Positions 23,951 through 32,927 of a DNA stretch of 64,000 bases are shown here, piece by piece. Positions within the stretch are counted from its first letter, which is position 1; every line of letters starts with the position of its first letter. This DNA comes from Paraktedonobacter carboxidivorans (GTDB lineage: Bacteria > Chloroflexota > Ktedonobacteria > Ktedonobacterales > Ktedonobacteraceae). Below the pieces are notes generated by a model. The model was not told the origin of the DNA and made no database searches. It saw nothing but the letters and a program-made list of their open reading frames with translations. Both the position numbers and the translations under genes were made by a program. The DNA is taken from positions 1 through 64,000 of the forward strand of contig JBEVTI010000033.1 in NCBI GenBank assembly GCA_041156125.1. The letters run 5' to 3'.

Positions 23951-25339
23951 TTATGCGAGAGCCTTGCTGTTCACAAGTTCTTCCAGGACGCTGAAGAAAT
24001 AGGGCATACGATGGCGAACATTGACGCTCTGGCTGGTAATAGCGCGGGCATCAGCCACGAGCTGGCACATAGTCGTCTCAGCGAGTCCAGCACGCGCCAT
24101 CAGATTGGTAGCGCGTCGGATGCTGCTCTTTGTCTGATGATCGCGAAAGGTGAGAGCGGCAGCCTCAATGCAGCATTTAAGCCTGCCGGGCGCGGGAACC
24201 TTGCTCTCTGGCCTCCTCTGATAAGCCTGTGTCTGCGCCTGTGGTGGTGGTAACAGTTGTTCTGGCTCTGTGGGAGCCTCGTTCCACCGGGTGGGCGGGA
24301 CCTTCAGCTCATCCTCCCACTGAACGGATTCCTCCTGCCTGGTCTGTTCGGTAGGCGCGAACAGCGTATCGTCAGTTTCCCAGTCGGCACCGAGTGAGGA
24401 GAACTGTTCCTGTTCGGGCAAGGGCACATAGGAGTTCGTATCATTTCCTCGCTCAGTTCGCTGACACGCGAGCTGGTAATCTAGCGCGGAAAAGAAGTAA
24501 GAGACCAGGTGTTGAAAAGTTTTATTAGTATTGGTGGGCTGTTTTGAGCGCTGAGCCGTCTCACGTTCGGCCCAGACCATCACTCTCAGGAAACTGTGCC
24601 AGTTCAGGTCAGAAGAATGTTGCTGCAAGCGGCGCGAGATGCGACGGGCGTTGTAGAGGATCTGGCTGGTTGCGGGTTCGCCAAATTCTTCGCTGACAGC
24701 CTGAGCGACCTCTTCTACAGGACCTATGGGTACAAATGGCTCCGCTGTCCGTGCTTGCTGCCGGGCCAGTTCCTGGGCGACCTCGGCATCTTTCCAGGCC
24801 GCGACCTTCTCGTAGAGCGGCTCCAGGTCATAATAGTTACTGAGTTGGCGTTTAGCAGCGAAGCGCGCGCGTTTGACGATCAGTCCAAGCTCACTCAAGT
24901 GGGCAGTTATCTGGTGGACACGGCGGCAACTCAGGCAACAGCGTTTTGCCAGGGTACACACAGAAGGGAAACATTCTTGATCTGCCTGTCTGCGGTGGGA
25001 CTCCAGAACGAGCAGCATATTTTTTTCGCTCGGACAGAGATCCAGAGTGTTTAAGTAATCCTCAACGCTACGGGGGTGCTGAGTAAAGCCATCGGCTATC
25101 ACGATGGAGCCATAGGCGCTCACAGAGGGGGGAGGCATGCGCGAGCGGAGGGAATGCAGGACCATGGAAGGAGCCGCTGGCCCCTCAGGAATTTTTCCAC
25201 CAAACGAATGATGCTCTTGTTCGCTCGCTGGTCTATAGTCTTGCGCTGTCTGCGGCCTGCCATCATATGCGCTTGATGCTCTGCCATCCTGCGCACCTGC
25301 TTGCTTGACATCCCTGCCTGAACGTGCTGCTTGACTCAT
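23951..25339 (-). CDS. Helix-turn-helix protein resembling plasmid replication initiators
   Basis: About 462 residues from the ATG at 25339, with 'gggagaa' nine bases upstream. After a disordered N-terminus comes a winged-helix segment: 'LDLCPSEKNMLLVLESHRRQ', 'CFPSVCTLAKRCCLSCRRVH', 'ITAHLSELGLIVKRAR'. This is the HTH_36-like layout found in plasmid and phage replication initiators. The rest is hydrophilic, with helical parts and a Pro/Gln-rich linker. Upstream of the gene lie an iteron-like array (25714-25805) and an AT-rich stretch. Copies of a short repeat flank the gene on both sides. It may be the Rep protein of an integrated plasmid-like unit; a regulator role is also possible. Confidence 0.6.
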   Translation of the reverse strand: MSQAARSGRDVKQAGAQDGRASSAYDGRPQTAQDYRPASEQEHHSFGGKIPEGPAAPSMVLHSLRSRMPPPSVSAYGSIVIADGFTQHPRSVEDYLNTLDLCPSEKNMLLVLESHRRQADQECFPSVCTLAKRCCLSCRRVHQITAHLSELGLIVKRARFAAKRQLSNYYDLEPLYEKVAAWKDAEVAQELARQQARTAEPFVPIGPVEEVAQAVSEEFGEPATSQILYNARRISRRLQQHSSDLNWHSFLRVMVWAERETAQRSKQPTNTNKTFQHLVSYFFSALDYQLACQRTERGNDTNSYVPLPEQEQFSSLGADWETDDTLFAPTEQTRQEESVQWEDELKVPPTRWNEAPTEPEQLLPPPQAQTQAYQRRPESKVPAPGRLKCCIEAAALTFRDHQTKSSIRRATNLMARAGLAETTMCQLVADARAITSQSVNVRHRMPYFFSVLEELVNSKALA

Positions 25340-25573
25340 AGTGTTTTCTCCCGCCCCTGATCCACGTGTTCCGCTGAAGCCCACGAGCCGGGCGGTCCTC
25401 CTTTCTACTCTCCACATAACCAATTATCTCTCGAACCGTCTCTCTCGGAAACGATTGTAACCTTGCTTTTCACCCCACATCTTCGACTTCTCAGCATTTT
25501 ACATTCGACAGGATAGAGTATTTTTTCACTCTTGTCAACACTATCACCCCTTTGGTTTTTTTGCTGTGAGCGA

Positions 25574-25616
25574 GGCCTGATTTTGCAAAATCAGGCCGAA
25601 ACAGGTTTGCCTTCCC
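25574..25616 (+). repeat. Interspersed palindromic repeat, copy 2
   Basis: 'ggcctgattttgcaaaatcaggcc' (25574-25597; written here in parts: ggcctgatttt/gcaaaatcaggcc) is a perfect 24-bp dyad. It is followed by the same 3' part as copy 1, ending 'tttgccttccc'. Same orientation as 23359-23396. Confidence 0.6.
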
Positions 25617-25713
25617 TTCCCGTCGAAAAGCACAGATTTTGTTGGCGAATGCGACTCTAGGAGTATAACGCGCTCGTGCTGCTTAGAAATAATGGGGCAT
25701 AACTCATATACAG

Positions 25714-25805
25714 AGGGAGGATGCAAGCCGTTGCACCCTCCCCCTGCAACGGCTTGCATCCTCCCTCTGCAACGGCTTGCATCCTCCCTCTGCAATCCAT
25801 TGCAG
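25714..25805. repeat. Iteron-like array of a 23-bp unit
   Basis: The unit 'ctgcaacggcttgcatcctccct' is split here for reading as ctgcaacggcttg + catcctccct. It occurs at 25744-25766 and 25767-25789 in tandem, with an inverted copy of 22 bp at 25714-25735. A diverged end, 'ctgcaatccattgcag' (25790-25805), is itself a dyad. The inverted copy and first unit can form a hairpin with an eight-base loop. The array lies about 400 bp upstream of the replication-initiator-like gene. Confidence 0.65.
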
Positions 25806-25810
25806 AGCGT

Positions 25811-26134
25811 AATAGACGAATCAATAATAGACGAATCATTGAAAGATGAAAGTTATTAGAGATTCGTAGGATGCGAATCCCTTTTCCATTGAAAAAGTAA
25901 TATATTTTTCTGTTTTGCTTATTAACACAACCATAAAATGAGCAGAGAGTAAAGAGAAAAAATCATTACAAGTGAAACAGGTAGCAAAACGAACTAAACA
26001 CAGCAGAGCAGAAGAGAAAAGAAATGAGAGCGTAAAGTGAGCAAGGCCAGAGAGGCGAGGCTAAAGAGCATCTGCCGCCTGTGTCTGGACATCCTTACGA
26101 CACGATGTTGGTAAATAAAACTAGATAAGCAGTG
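25811..26134. other. AT-rich intergenic region beside the iteron-like array
   Basis: Two copies of 'aatagacgaatca' (25811-25823, 25826-25838) are followed by a strongly AT-rich stretch (about 25850-26030) without open frames of note. Together with the array this resembles the layout of an iteron origin, but no DnaA box was confirmed. Confidence 0.4.
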
Positions 26135-26683
26135 CTATTCTTCGGGTGTGTGCATTTTGCTCATTTCCTGACGCTGTTGTGCATTGAGGCGAAGTGTATT
26201 CTCGGCCAGAGGCGGCAATCCAAAGGCCAGGCGTCGTTGATCGACAGTTTCCGGGTTTGCGATGGGCCAGGGTTCGACGCCCCCATGCGCGTCTCCGACA
26301 TATTGCGTGCCGTAGATCTGTGCGTGGCCTTCCTGCATTAAGACGCGATCGGTGAGTAGCGCCAGCATAAACGGCTCGGCCTCCTGCTGCGCCACTGCGG
26401 CGCTCAGCAGTTCGACTCCGCGCCGTTGCAGGTCCGCGTCAAGAATGGCGTGCTGGACCACAAAGCCAGCCGCGCGGCAGCCATCGTCCCCCACCAGAGA
26501 TCGGCCAGGCCAGCCATAGGTCTCAAGGATAGCGCGCATGCGGGCATTATGCCGTGTGTGAACGGCCTGCATTTGCGGGTGATAGCCCCCGGCGTGCAAT
26601 TTGCCTCGCTTCACCAGTTCGGCTCGCGTGTCGCGGTCAAGGCGTTCCATGGCCAGCAATTCGGCGCGTAATATTTCATCCAT
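26135..26683 (-). CDS. DUF6624 domain protein
   Basis: A 182-residue protein from the ATG at 26683, which has 'aaggag' eight bases upstream. 'AILETYGWPGRSLVGDDGCRAAGF' (read in parts), 'VVQHAILDADLQRRGVELL', 'LALLTDRVLMQEGHAQIYGTQ' are the conserved blocks of DUF6624, a family of soluble, helical proteins of unknown function, often found in Chloroflexota and Actinobacteria. It lies 65 bp after the histidine kinase gene on the same strand and may be the third gene of that operon. Confidence 0.75.
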   Translation of the reverse strand: MDEILRAELLAMERLDRDTRAELVKRGKLHAGGYHPQMQAVHTRHNARMRAILETYGWPGRSLVGDDGCRAAGFVVQHAILDADLQRRGVELLSAAVAQQEAEPFMLALLTDRVLMQEGHAQIYGTQYVGDAHGGVEPWPIANPETVDQRRLAFGLPPLAENTLRLNAQQRQEMSKMHTPEE

Positions 26684-26748
26684 CAAAGGTTCTCCTTGCA
26701 CTTTTCTAAAAGCACAACTACGTAAGTAGAACTTTAAGAACAGTATTT

Positions 26749-28137
26749 TCACAGGCAGGGGAAGGTGACAATAAAGCTGCTGCCCTGGCCGAGTTCGCTT
26801 TCGACCTGGATGCTACCTCTGTGTTGCTCTGTGATGCGCTGGGCGATGGCGAGGCCAAGGCCGGCTCCTGGTTGGTAGCGCGCGTTCTCAGCGCGGTGGA
26901 AGCGTTCAAAAATCCTGGGCAGATCAGCTGCAGGGATGCCTATGCCTGTGTCAGTCACGGAGATAGTCACAGCCTTCGCATTGACCTCGCCCTCGATGGT
27001 CACTTTGCCAGTTGCAGGGGTATATTTGTAAGAGTTATCTAGCAGGATCAGAAAGAGTTGCTTGATATAATCGGCATTGCCCCAGACAAGCACGCCATCC
27101 AGTAGTTCGAGATGCTGGCATGTGAGTGTGGGCGTATGGCCTGTGCCGTGTCGCTGGCTGCAGAGGTCGGCGAGCATATCGCCCACCAGGATTGGCTCGT
27201 ACGCGGCGGTGACATGGGCGTCTGAGCGTGCCAGGATGAGCAATTGAGTTACCATACGCGCCATACGTTCCGTCTCAATATGCAGGCGCTCCAGGGAACT
27301 GGCTTGAAATTCTGGATCGCTCGTGCCCACCTTTTTCATCAGATCGAGGGAAGAGAGCATCACGGTCAGCGGCGTGCGCAGTTCGTGCGAGACATCGACA
27401 AGAAAATGGCGTTGCAGATCGTTGACCTTCTGCACCTCCTGGTAGGCATCTTCCAGGGCCTGCAGCATTTTATTCATGGTCTGCTCCAGGCGTCCTATTT
27501 GATCGGCGCGTTTACGCATCGAGAGGCGGCGCGAGTGGTCTTTAGTGACAGTGATCTCGGCGGCGGTCGTTGCCAGGTCCTCCAGGGGACGAATAGCCTG
27601 CCAGACTAAGAGCCAGATCGTCGGCGCGGCCAGGGCGAGCGCGATAAGCACTCCTGGATAGAGCACGCTTTTCAACTGGTTTAAGGCCATATAGATGGAC
27701 TGAGGAGAATGGGCCACAATGATATAGCCCATCACCTGGCGATTTCTGATGATTTTTTCTCCATACACAAAGAGGGATGCGTGCTCTACCGGTAGCTCCT
27801 CTACCTGGTGCTTGTCGATTGCCGCGGGCAATAATGGCAATTTCCACTTGCCAAGGTTGCCCGATTTGGCCAGGATGGCCCCATATTGATCCTGTAGCTG
27901 CAAGAAGGTATCAGGTGAGTAGAAGACATCCAGCGCGGGCACACAGAGTTTCTGCACGCCCGGATCAGGGCACACGTGAGTAGCAGCCTGCAAAATTTCC
28001 GCCTGGTGATGCACATCCTGCTCGATCATGTCCAGCAGATCATTTTTAGTTAGCTGGAAAATAGTCATACTAAAGGCCGCGAGCAGAACAAGCACAATAA
28101 GCAGAAACCAGCAGGTCAGACGTGTGCGAATATCCAT
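26749..28137 (-). CDS. Sensor histidine kinase of a two-component system
   Basis: A 462-residue membrane kinase. One transmembrane segment lies at about 9-29, an extracytoplasmic sensor domain at 30-160 and a second segment at about 163-185, then HAMP (to about 240). The HisKA helix carries the phosphorylated His in 'VDVSHELRTPL', near 250. The HATPase domain shows 'LFLILLDNSYKYTP' (N box), 'VTDTGIGIPAADLPRIFERF' (G1/F boxes) and 'GAGLGLAIAQRI' (G2). It autophosphorylates and passes the phosphate to the regulator encoded four bases upstream. The sensor domain has two Cys ('THVCPDPGVQKLCVPA') that might form a disulfide or bind a ligand. The signal is unknown. Confidence 0.94.
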   Translation of the reverse strand: MDIRTRLTCWFLLIVLVLLAAFSMTIFQLTKNDLLDMIEQDVHHQAEILQAATHVCPDPGVQKLCVPALDVFYSPDTFLQLQDQYGAILAKSGNLGKWKLPLLPAAIDKHQVEELPVEHASLFVYGEKIIRNRQVMGYIIVAHSPQSIYMALNQLKSVLYPGVLIALALAAPTIWLLVWQAIRPLEDLATTAAEITVTKDHSRRLSMRKRADQIGRLEQTMNKMLQALEDAYQEVQKVNDLQRHFLVDVSHELRTPLTVMLSSLDLMKKVGTSDPEFQASSLERLHIETERMARMVTQLLILARSDAHVTAAYEPILVGDMLADLCSQRHGTGHTPTLTCQHLELLDGVLVWGNADYIKQLFLILLDNSYKYTPATGKVTIEGEVNAKAVTISVTDTGIGIPAADLPRIFERFHRAENARYQPGAGLGLAIAQRITEQHRGSIQVESELGQGSSFIVTFPCL

Positions 28138-28141
28138 GTGT

Positions 28142-28810
28142 TTACTCCCTCAGTGCATAGCCAAAGCCACGGATGGTTTGGATCAGGCGTTTACCTCCAT
28201 TGAACTCCAGTTTTTGCCGCAGGTGACCGATATACACTTCCAGGACATGGGTATCGATCTCAGAGGAATAGCCCCATATACGTTCCAGGATCTGTTCGCG
28301 GCCCAGGACTTGCCGGGGATGGCGCAGGAAGAACAGGAGAAGATTGTATTCCTGGGGTGTAAGATCGATCTCCTGGCCGGCTCGTTGCACCTCTCTGGTG
28401 GCTTGATCAAGCGTCAGGTCCGCGTAAACGAGCGGTTCTCCCCCTATCTTGTGGCGGCGCAGCACGGCGCGTATGCGGGCGACCAGTTCATCGAAGGCAA
28501 AGGGCTTTGGTACATAGTCGTCGGCGCCCAGATTGAGCGCGCTAACCTTATCGGTAACTTCGTCGCGAGCCGTGAGCATAATAATAGCAATATCCTCCTG
28601 CAGACGTAAGCGGCGGCATACCTCAAAGCCATCGAGACCAGGCATCGCGATATCCAGCAGCACAATGTGCGGCTGTTGTTGGCGCGCGCTAGTCAGGCCA
28701 GCCTCGCCATCTACAGCGGCATAGACCTCAAAGCCCTCGTAGGCCAGACCTCTCTGCAAAAGGGGCAGAATCTGTAAATCGTCATCTATCAGCAAAACGC
28801 GAGTAGCCAC
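28142..28810 (-). CDS. OmpR/PhoB-type response regulator
   Basis: A 222-residue regulator starting at GTG 28810, because 'ggagg' lies seven bases upstream and the protein then opens directly with 'TRVLLIDDDLQ'. Receiver domain: acidic pair in 'IDDD', phospho-Asp in 'IVLLDIAMPGLDG', Thr and Lys in 'IIMLTARDE' and 'YVPKPF'. The C-terminal winged helix is OmpR-like ('LTPQEYNLLLFFLRH', 'LEVYIGHLRQKLE', 'IQTIRGFGYAL'). It is transcribed first, with the kinase four bases behind. The lipoprotein gene at 29114, just upstream on the same strand, is a possible target. The region 28811-29113 holds a hairpin and a weak copy of the repeat at 29080. Confidence 0.95.
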   Translation of the reverse strand: MATRVLLIDDDLQILPLLQRGLAYEGFEVYAAVDGEAGLTSARQQQPHIVLLDIAMPGLDGFEVCRRLRLQEDIAIIMLTARDEVTDKVSALNLGADDYVPKPFAFDELVARIRAVLRRHKIGGEPLVYADLTLDQATREVQRAGQEIDLTPQEYNLLLFFLRHPRQVLGREQILERIWGYSSEIDTHVLEVYIGHLRQKLEFNGGKRLIQTIRGFGYALRE

Positions 28811-29001
28811 ATGCAGACCTCCATGGTTTTCAGAAGGATCAGCGCGTCTCAAACTCTGGAAAGTGGACAAGATCCATCCTGATCTAGTGTATACATAAAA
28901 TAGGTAGCGCCTTCTCTCTACATTGCCAGTTCCTTATCTATCAGTTCTCTCGGACGTTACAACCCATGGGAGAACTTGTTAGGAACCGGGCAGCTTTTGG
29001 T

Positions 29002-29053
29002 GAGAGATTGTTCAGACGAGGCGCGTTGCGTCTCGTCTGAACAATCTTCTCTC
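29002..29053. terminator. Long hairpin after the lipoprotein gene
   Basis: Arms around 29005-29024 and 29030-29049 ('agattgttcagacgag' with 'ctcgtctgaacaatct') pair over about 20 bp with one G-T wobble, extended by gaga/tctc. It lies about 60 bases after the stop of the minus-strand lipoprotein gene and upstream of the response regulator promoter. Confidence 0.6.
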
Positions 29054-29113
29054 CTGAGTGGAGGTCTGGCGTGTGTAGTCCTGATCCTACAAAATCAGGT
29101 CTAGCTCATCCTT

Positions 29114-29950
29114 TTATGCTGACTTTAGTTCAGGGGTAGCGACAAACCATTTGCCGCCAACTCCCTGGCCATTTACATCGCCGGGAGCCTTATCGGAAGC
29201 AAAGGTGTAGAGCATGTGGCCATTACATGCGATCTGGTTGCCGTTCGCGTCGGTGACGGCGGTCAACTTCGCGGTTAAGGGGGCATCGGCGGTCGGTGTG
29301 CCCGAAGCGCTCGCGAGCAGTGGAGGCCAGGCTGTAGCGCATCCGCCAGTGCAGGCAGTCTTTGTCGCGGTATCAGGAGTAAAGTAGTACAGGGTCATAT
29401 CCTGCGTATTGGTTAAGATGGTTTCAGCTTTCCCCTTGACGGTGGCTGTTTCGAGCTTGACGGCAGCGGAGGCCAGATCAGGGGTAGCAACATACCATTT
29501 ATTGCCAAGGCCCTGGCCCTTTGTATCGCCAGGAGCGGTATCAGAGGCAAAGGTATACAGGAGATAGCTGCTATACTCCACCTGGCTGCCGTTATCATCG
29601 TTAATCGTGCTCAACTTACCAGGCAGAGTCGCCGCGCTGCTGGGAGTAGCGGTCTCAAGCAGGGGAGGCCAGGCTTTCGCGCAGCCAGCGGTGCAGGCGG
29701 TTTTCGCTACGCGGTCAGGGGTGAAGTAGTAAAGCGTCATCCCTTGAGCATTGGTAAGAATAGTCGTGCTTGCCCCACTGACTGTAGCTTGAGCCGTCTT
29801 AACGGTTGCTGGAGGGGCAGTGGGAGTAGGCACTGGTGTTGTTGCCGGCGTCGCAGCCGTATTTGTAGTTGTTGTGCCTCCGCAGGCACTGATAAGCAGC
29901 ATGAGCACAAGCCCCAGAGCAAGCAGGGAAGCCCGTTTAGAAGATACCAT
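29114..29950 (-). CDS. Lipoprotein with COG4315-type secreted repeats
   Basis: A 278-residue lipoprotein. The signal peptide ends in the lipobox 'LLISACGG' and is followed by a Thr/Pro/Ala-rich linker (about 25-50). Two long repeats (about 52-160 and 165-275) each contain 'MTLYYFTPD', 'KTACT.GCA.AWPPLL', 'LYTFASD.APGD' and 'GVGGKWFVATP'. These are the marks of the Lipoprotein_15/COG4315 family, of unknown function but probably binding a ligand or metal at the cell surface. The paired Cys in 'TACTAGCA' may form disulfides. The start has 'gaggag' eight bases upstream. It sits next to a two-component system, which may respond to or control it. Confidence 0.88.
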   Translation of the reverse strand: MVSSKRASLLALGLVLMLLISACGGTTTTNTAATPATTPVPTPTAPPATVKTAQATVSGASTTILTNAQGMTLYYFTPDRVAKTACTAGCAKAWPPLLETATPSSAATLPGKLSTINDDNGSQVEYSSYLLYTFASDTAPGDTKGQGLGNKWYVATPDLASAAVKLETATVKGKAETILTNTQDMTLYYFTPDTATKTACTGGCATAWPPLLASASGTPTADAPLTAKLTAVTDANGNQIACNGHMLYTFASDKAPGDVNGQGVGGKWFVATPELKSA

Positions 29951-30042
29951 AATACATTCTCCTCAGAAAAATGCTGACAGGCAAGGAAGCGTTATCTCGC
30001 TTCTACATGCCGGTGAAAAAACCCGTTTGTGCTTGAGGTATC

Positions 30043-30107
30043 GTGTTCTCAGCGGAGAGTGAGGATAAAAGAAGCCTTTTTTATCTGTCACTCTCCACTG
30101 AGAACAC
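30043..30107. repeat. Long inverted repeat in the lipoprotein upstream region
   Basis: Arms 30043-30062 and 30088-30107 pair over 20 bp with one mismatch. Inner 'gataaaa' (30064-30070) and 'ttttatc' (30079-30085) extend the stem. It lies about 95 bp before the lipoprotein start and 200 bp after the hppA terminator, so it is in a promoter or leader position rather than at a gene end. The rest of 29951-30306 has no gene. Confidence 0.55.
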
Positions 30108-30307
30108 TTAGCACGATCAGGGCACGCGAAGTGTAGCGCTCTACGTACTATCTTAAAGATAACTCATCTTCCTCAAAAGAAGCTCAATGCCAGGTAACGA
30201 TTTGGTAAATAAGATAGCAGCTTTTTGCTTGCCCTCGTGTTCGGGGATTATTTCGAGCAGCAAGTAGTTGGAAGTGCCAGGAAATCGTGCTGGGTAGGGG
30301 ACAAAAG

Positions 30308-30350
30308 AAAAACGCCAGCCCTCGTTCGTAAGACAGGGGCTGGCGTTTTT
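30308..30350 (-). terminator. Rho-independent terminator of hppA
   Basis: Arms 'aaaaacgccagccc' (30308-30321) and 'gggctggcgttttt' (30337-30350) are exact complements. Read on the minus strand, the GC stem is followed by a run of T. It begins eight bases after the hppA stop codon. This is the most classical terminator in the window. Confidence 0.85.
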
Positions 30351-30357
30351 GTGGCTT

Positions 30358-32643
30358 TTAGCGGATCAGGACCGGGTGCAGGGCCACGTAGAGTGGAGCA
30401 AGCACAAGGGTGATAGTGCTGAGCAGCTTGATCAAGATGTGCAGTGAAGGGCCAGCGGTATCCTTGAAAGGATCGCCCACGGTATCGCCAACCACGCTGG
30501 CTTTGTGGGCATCGCTTTTCTTGCCCAGGATAATCCCGGATGGATCATCAGGAGCAACAATCTCACCTTTGGCATTCAGGCGCAGGAAGCCAGCCTCGAT
30601 ATACTTTTTGGCGTTATCCCACGCGCCACCGCCATTATTCATGAAGAGCGCCATGACGATGCCCCCCATGGTGCCGACCATCAGCAGGCCAGCTTCGGGC
30701 TGGGGACCGAGCACGACGCCGACCAGGATGGGCACCAGCACAGCGACGATGCCAGGCCAGACCATAGCGCGTAAAGCGCCACGCGTGCTGATATCCACGC
30801 AGCGCGCGTAGTCAGGATCGACGCGTTCCGCCGGGTCCTCGGCCATGATCTTGGGATTTTCGCGGAACTGGCGGCGTACCTCCTCAATCATGCGTGTCGC
30901 CGCTTTGCCTACCGCGCGGATGGCCAGTGAACTGAAGAAGAAGATCAGGGCCAGGCCAATCAGAGCGGCGATAAAGACCGACAGGTTAGAGAGGTTGACG
31001 GTAAAAGCAGCGTCCTTATTTGTCTTGCTCAGGTTATGGAGCACATCCAGATAAGCGCTAAAGAGCAGGAAAGCGGCCAGCGCGGCGGAGCCAATGCCAT
31101 ACCCTTTGGTCAGCGCCTTGGTAGTATTGCCAACGCCATCCAGGGCATCAGTGATGTAGCGTACCTCTTCGGGCTGTCCGCTCATCTCAGCGATACCGCC
31201 AGCGTTATCGGTGATCGGGCCAAAGGTATCCATTGCCAGAGTATAGGCGCAGCTCATCAGCATGCCTATGGTTGCCACAGCAGTGCCAAAAATACCGCTA
31301 ACATTAAAGCCGAGGGCAGACACGCCAGGGATAGAGACCTGGCTGCCCAGGAAGTAAGAGAGGCCGAGCGCGCCGCTAATGGCCAGTACAGGCAGGGCCA
31401 CGCACTCCAGGCCGACCGAAATACCGGTGATAATGGTAGTCGCGGGACCAGTAAGCGAGGCGGCAGCGATTTCGCGCACGGGTCGCCAGGTTCCAGCGGT
31501 ATAGTATTGCGTGATGTAGACAAAGACCAGGCTGAGTACAATCCCGACCAGGCCGGCCAGGCCAAACCAGACCCAGGAGGGCAGGAGATAGTTACCAGTG
31601 ACGCCATCGCCATTCAGCAAGAGAGCGCTGCCCGCGAAGATCCCGACCGCAGACAGAGCGCAGGTAATATAATAGCCAATGTTCAAGCGGTGCATAGCTA
31701 CCGCGCTCGGATCGCGCCCGTTGGCCTGATCAGGATCAGGCACGCTGCGCGGTGTAACTGAGAGCAGGCCGACAGCCGAAGCGATCAGGCCAAAGGCATT
31801 CATCACCAGGGGAAAAAGCACCCAGTTCAGGTTATGGGTAGCCAGAGCCAGCGAAGAACCCAGAATCATCGCGCCGATATTTTCAGCAGCCGTAGACTCA
31901 AAGAGGTCCGCGCCACGCCCCGCGCAGTCGCCCACATTATCGCCCACAAGGTCAGCGATAACAGCCGGATTGCGTGGATCATCTTCGGGAATATTAGCCT
32001 CAACCTTGCCCACCAGGTCCGCGCCGACATCGGCAGCTTTAGTGAAAATGCCGCCGCCAAGTTGGGCGAACAGAGCGACAAAGCTCGCGCCAAAGCCAAA
32101 GCCAACAATTAACGAAGGCGTATTGGCCGCGGCAGTAATAGAATTAGAGAAGCCTCCGTAGAGCAAAAAGAGTACAGAGACGCCCAGCAGTGAAAGAGCC
32201 ACCACCAGGAAACCTGAGACCGCGCCTCCGCGCAGGGCTACCGTCATGGCCTCACCCAGGCTACGGGTAGCGGCGCTGGCGGTGCGTATATTGGATTTCA
32301 CAGCGATAAACATACCGATGAAACCGGAGATACCTGAGCAAGCAGCCCCGACGATAAAAGCGATAGCGGTGCGCCAGGCCAGGTCGAACCTGGCAGCCTG
32401 GTCGCCCTGACCCAGCAAGCCCAGAACAACAGCCAGGACAAGCGCGGCCACAATAGCGAGGAGGCCGATAGTTCGGTACTGACGGTAAAGGAAAGCCTTG
32501 GCGCCTTTAAATATATGATCTGCCACTTTCTGCATTTCTGGCGTACCAGTATCTTTGCGCAAGACGTAGTTAGCGAGATAAATGGCGAATACCACTGCCA
32601 CCAGGCTCACACCGATGGGAACCCAAATGAAATTCTCGTTCAC
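30358..32643 (-). CDS. hppA: Membrane H+-translocating pyrophosphatase, K+-independent type
   Basis: About 761 residues from GTG 32643, preceded by 'aaggagg'; the longer open frame upstream has no membrane or family match. The protein has some 16 membrane segments. It hydrolyses pyrophosphate and pumps protons out. The substrate site is clear: 'DVGADLVGKVEANIPEDDPR' and 'NVGDCAGRGADLFES', later 'DTFGPITDNAGGIAEMSG', and 'VVGDTVGDPFKDTAGPS' at the end. In 'GNTTKALTKGYG' the Lys replaces the Ala of K+-dependent enzymes, which is known to make the enzyme K+-independent. A soluble pyrophosphatase gene lies upstream on the same strand, so both ways of using PPi are encoded together. Confidence 0.95.
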   Translation of the reverse strand: MNENFIWVPIGVSLVAVVFAIYLANYVLRKDTGTPEMQKVADHIFKGAKAFLYRQYRTIGLLAIVAALVLAVVLGLLGQGDQAARFDLAWRTAIAFIVGAACSGISGFIGMFIAVKSNIRTASAATRSLGEAMTVALRGGAVSGFLVVALSLLGVSVLFLLYGGFSNSITAAANTPSLIVGFGFGASFVALFAQLGGGIFTKAADVGADLVGKVEANIPEDDPRNPAVIADLVGDNVGDCAGRGADLFESTAAENIGAMILGSSLALATHNLNWVLFPLVMNAFGLIASAVGLLSVTPRSVPDPDQANGRDPSAVAMHRLNIGYYITCALSAVGIFAGSALLLNGDGVTGNYLLPSWVWFGLAGLVGIVLSLVFVYITQYYTAGTWRPVREIAAASLTGPATTIITGISVGLECVALPVLAISGALGLSYFLGSQVSIPGVSALGFNVSGIFGTAVATIGMLMSCAYTLAMDTFGPITDNAGGIAEMSGQPEEVRYITDALDGVGNTTKALTKGYGIGSAALAAFLLFSAYLDVLHNLSKTNKDAAFTVNLSNLSVFIAALIGLALIFFFSSLAIRAVGKAATRMIEEVRRQFRENPKIMAEDPAERVDPDYARCVDISTRGALRAMVWPGIVAVLVPILVGVVLGPQPEAGLLMVGTMGGIVMALFMNNGGGAWDNAKKYIEAGFLRLNAKGEIVAPDDPSGIILGKKSDAHKASVVGDTVGDPFKDTAGPSLHILIKLLSTITLVLAPLYVALHPVLIR

Positions 32644-32927
32644 GATCAGGAATGCCCTCCTTACAGGCGTGATTCGGGCATGCAAAATCCTGGCGGGCTG
32701 CAATGATGACACCTCACCCCACCTGGCATGCACGGCATACGTGAGAAGCAACGACTGTTCAGGGACGCCTTCAAGAGGGCGAGCATGTTTCCTGAAGGAG
32801 TCGATAACGAAACTAGTGTAGCATATGTGTTTGTCATTTGACAAGTATAATATGCAGAGTTTTGCTGAAAAACCGTGTCAAGATCGGGCAGTTTGCCCAT
32901 GAATCTGGAACGGCAGTTACAATCTAT
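32644..32927 (-). promoter_or_regulatory. Leader and promoter region of hppA
   Basis: On the minus strand TTGTCA, 18 bases, TACACT (about 32845-32815) can be read as a promoter, which would give a leader of about 170 bases before the GTG start. The leader has several GC-rich segments that could fold, but it does not match a riboswitch I know. Confidence 0.35.

Noticed and set aside
25714..25805. CRISPR array
   Set aside because: The 23-bp units follow each other directly without unique spacers, and one is inverted; an iteron-like array fits better. No cas gene is present.
31036..31761. Plus-strand open frame of 241 codons inside hppA
   Set aside because: Antisense to conserved hppA sequence, without ribosome site or protein family.
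32644..32844. Fluoride or other riboswitch in the hppA leader
   Set aside because: The leader can fold but lacks the conserved core of riboswitch classes I know, so no claim is made.
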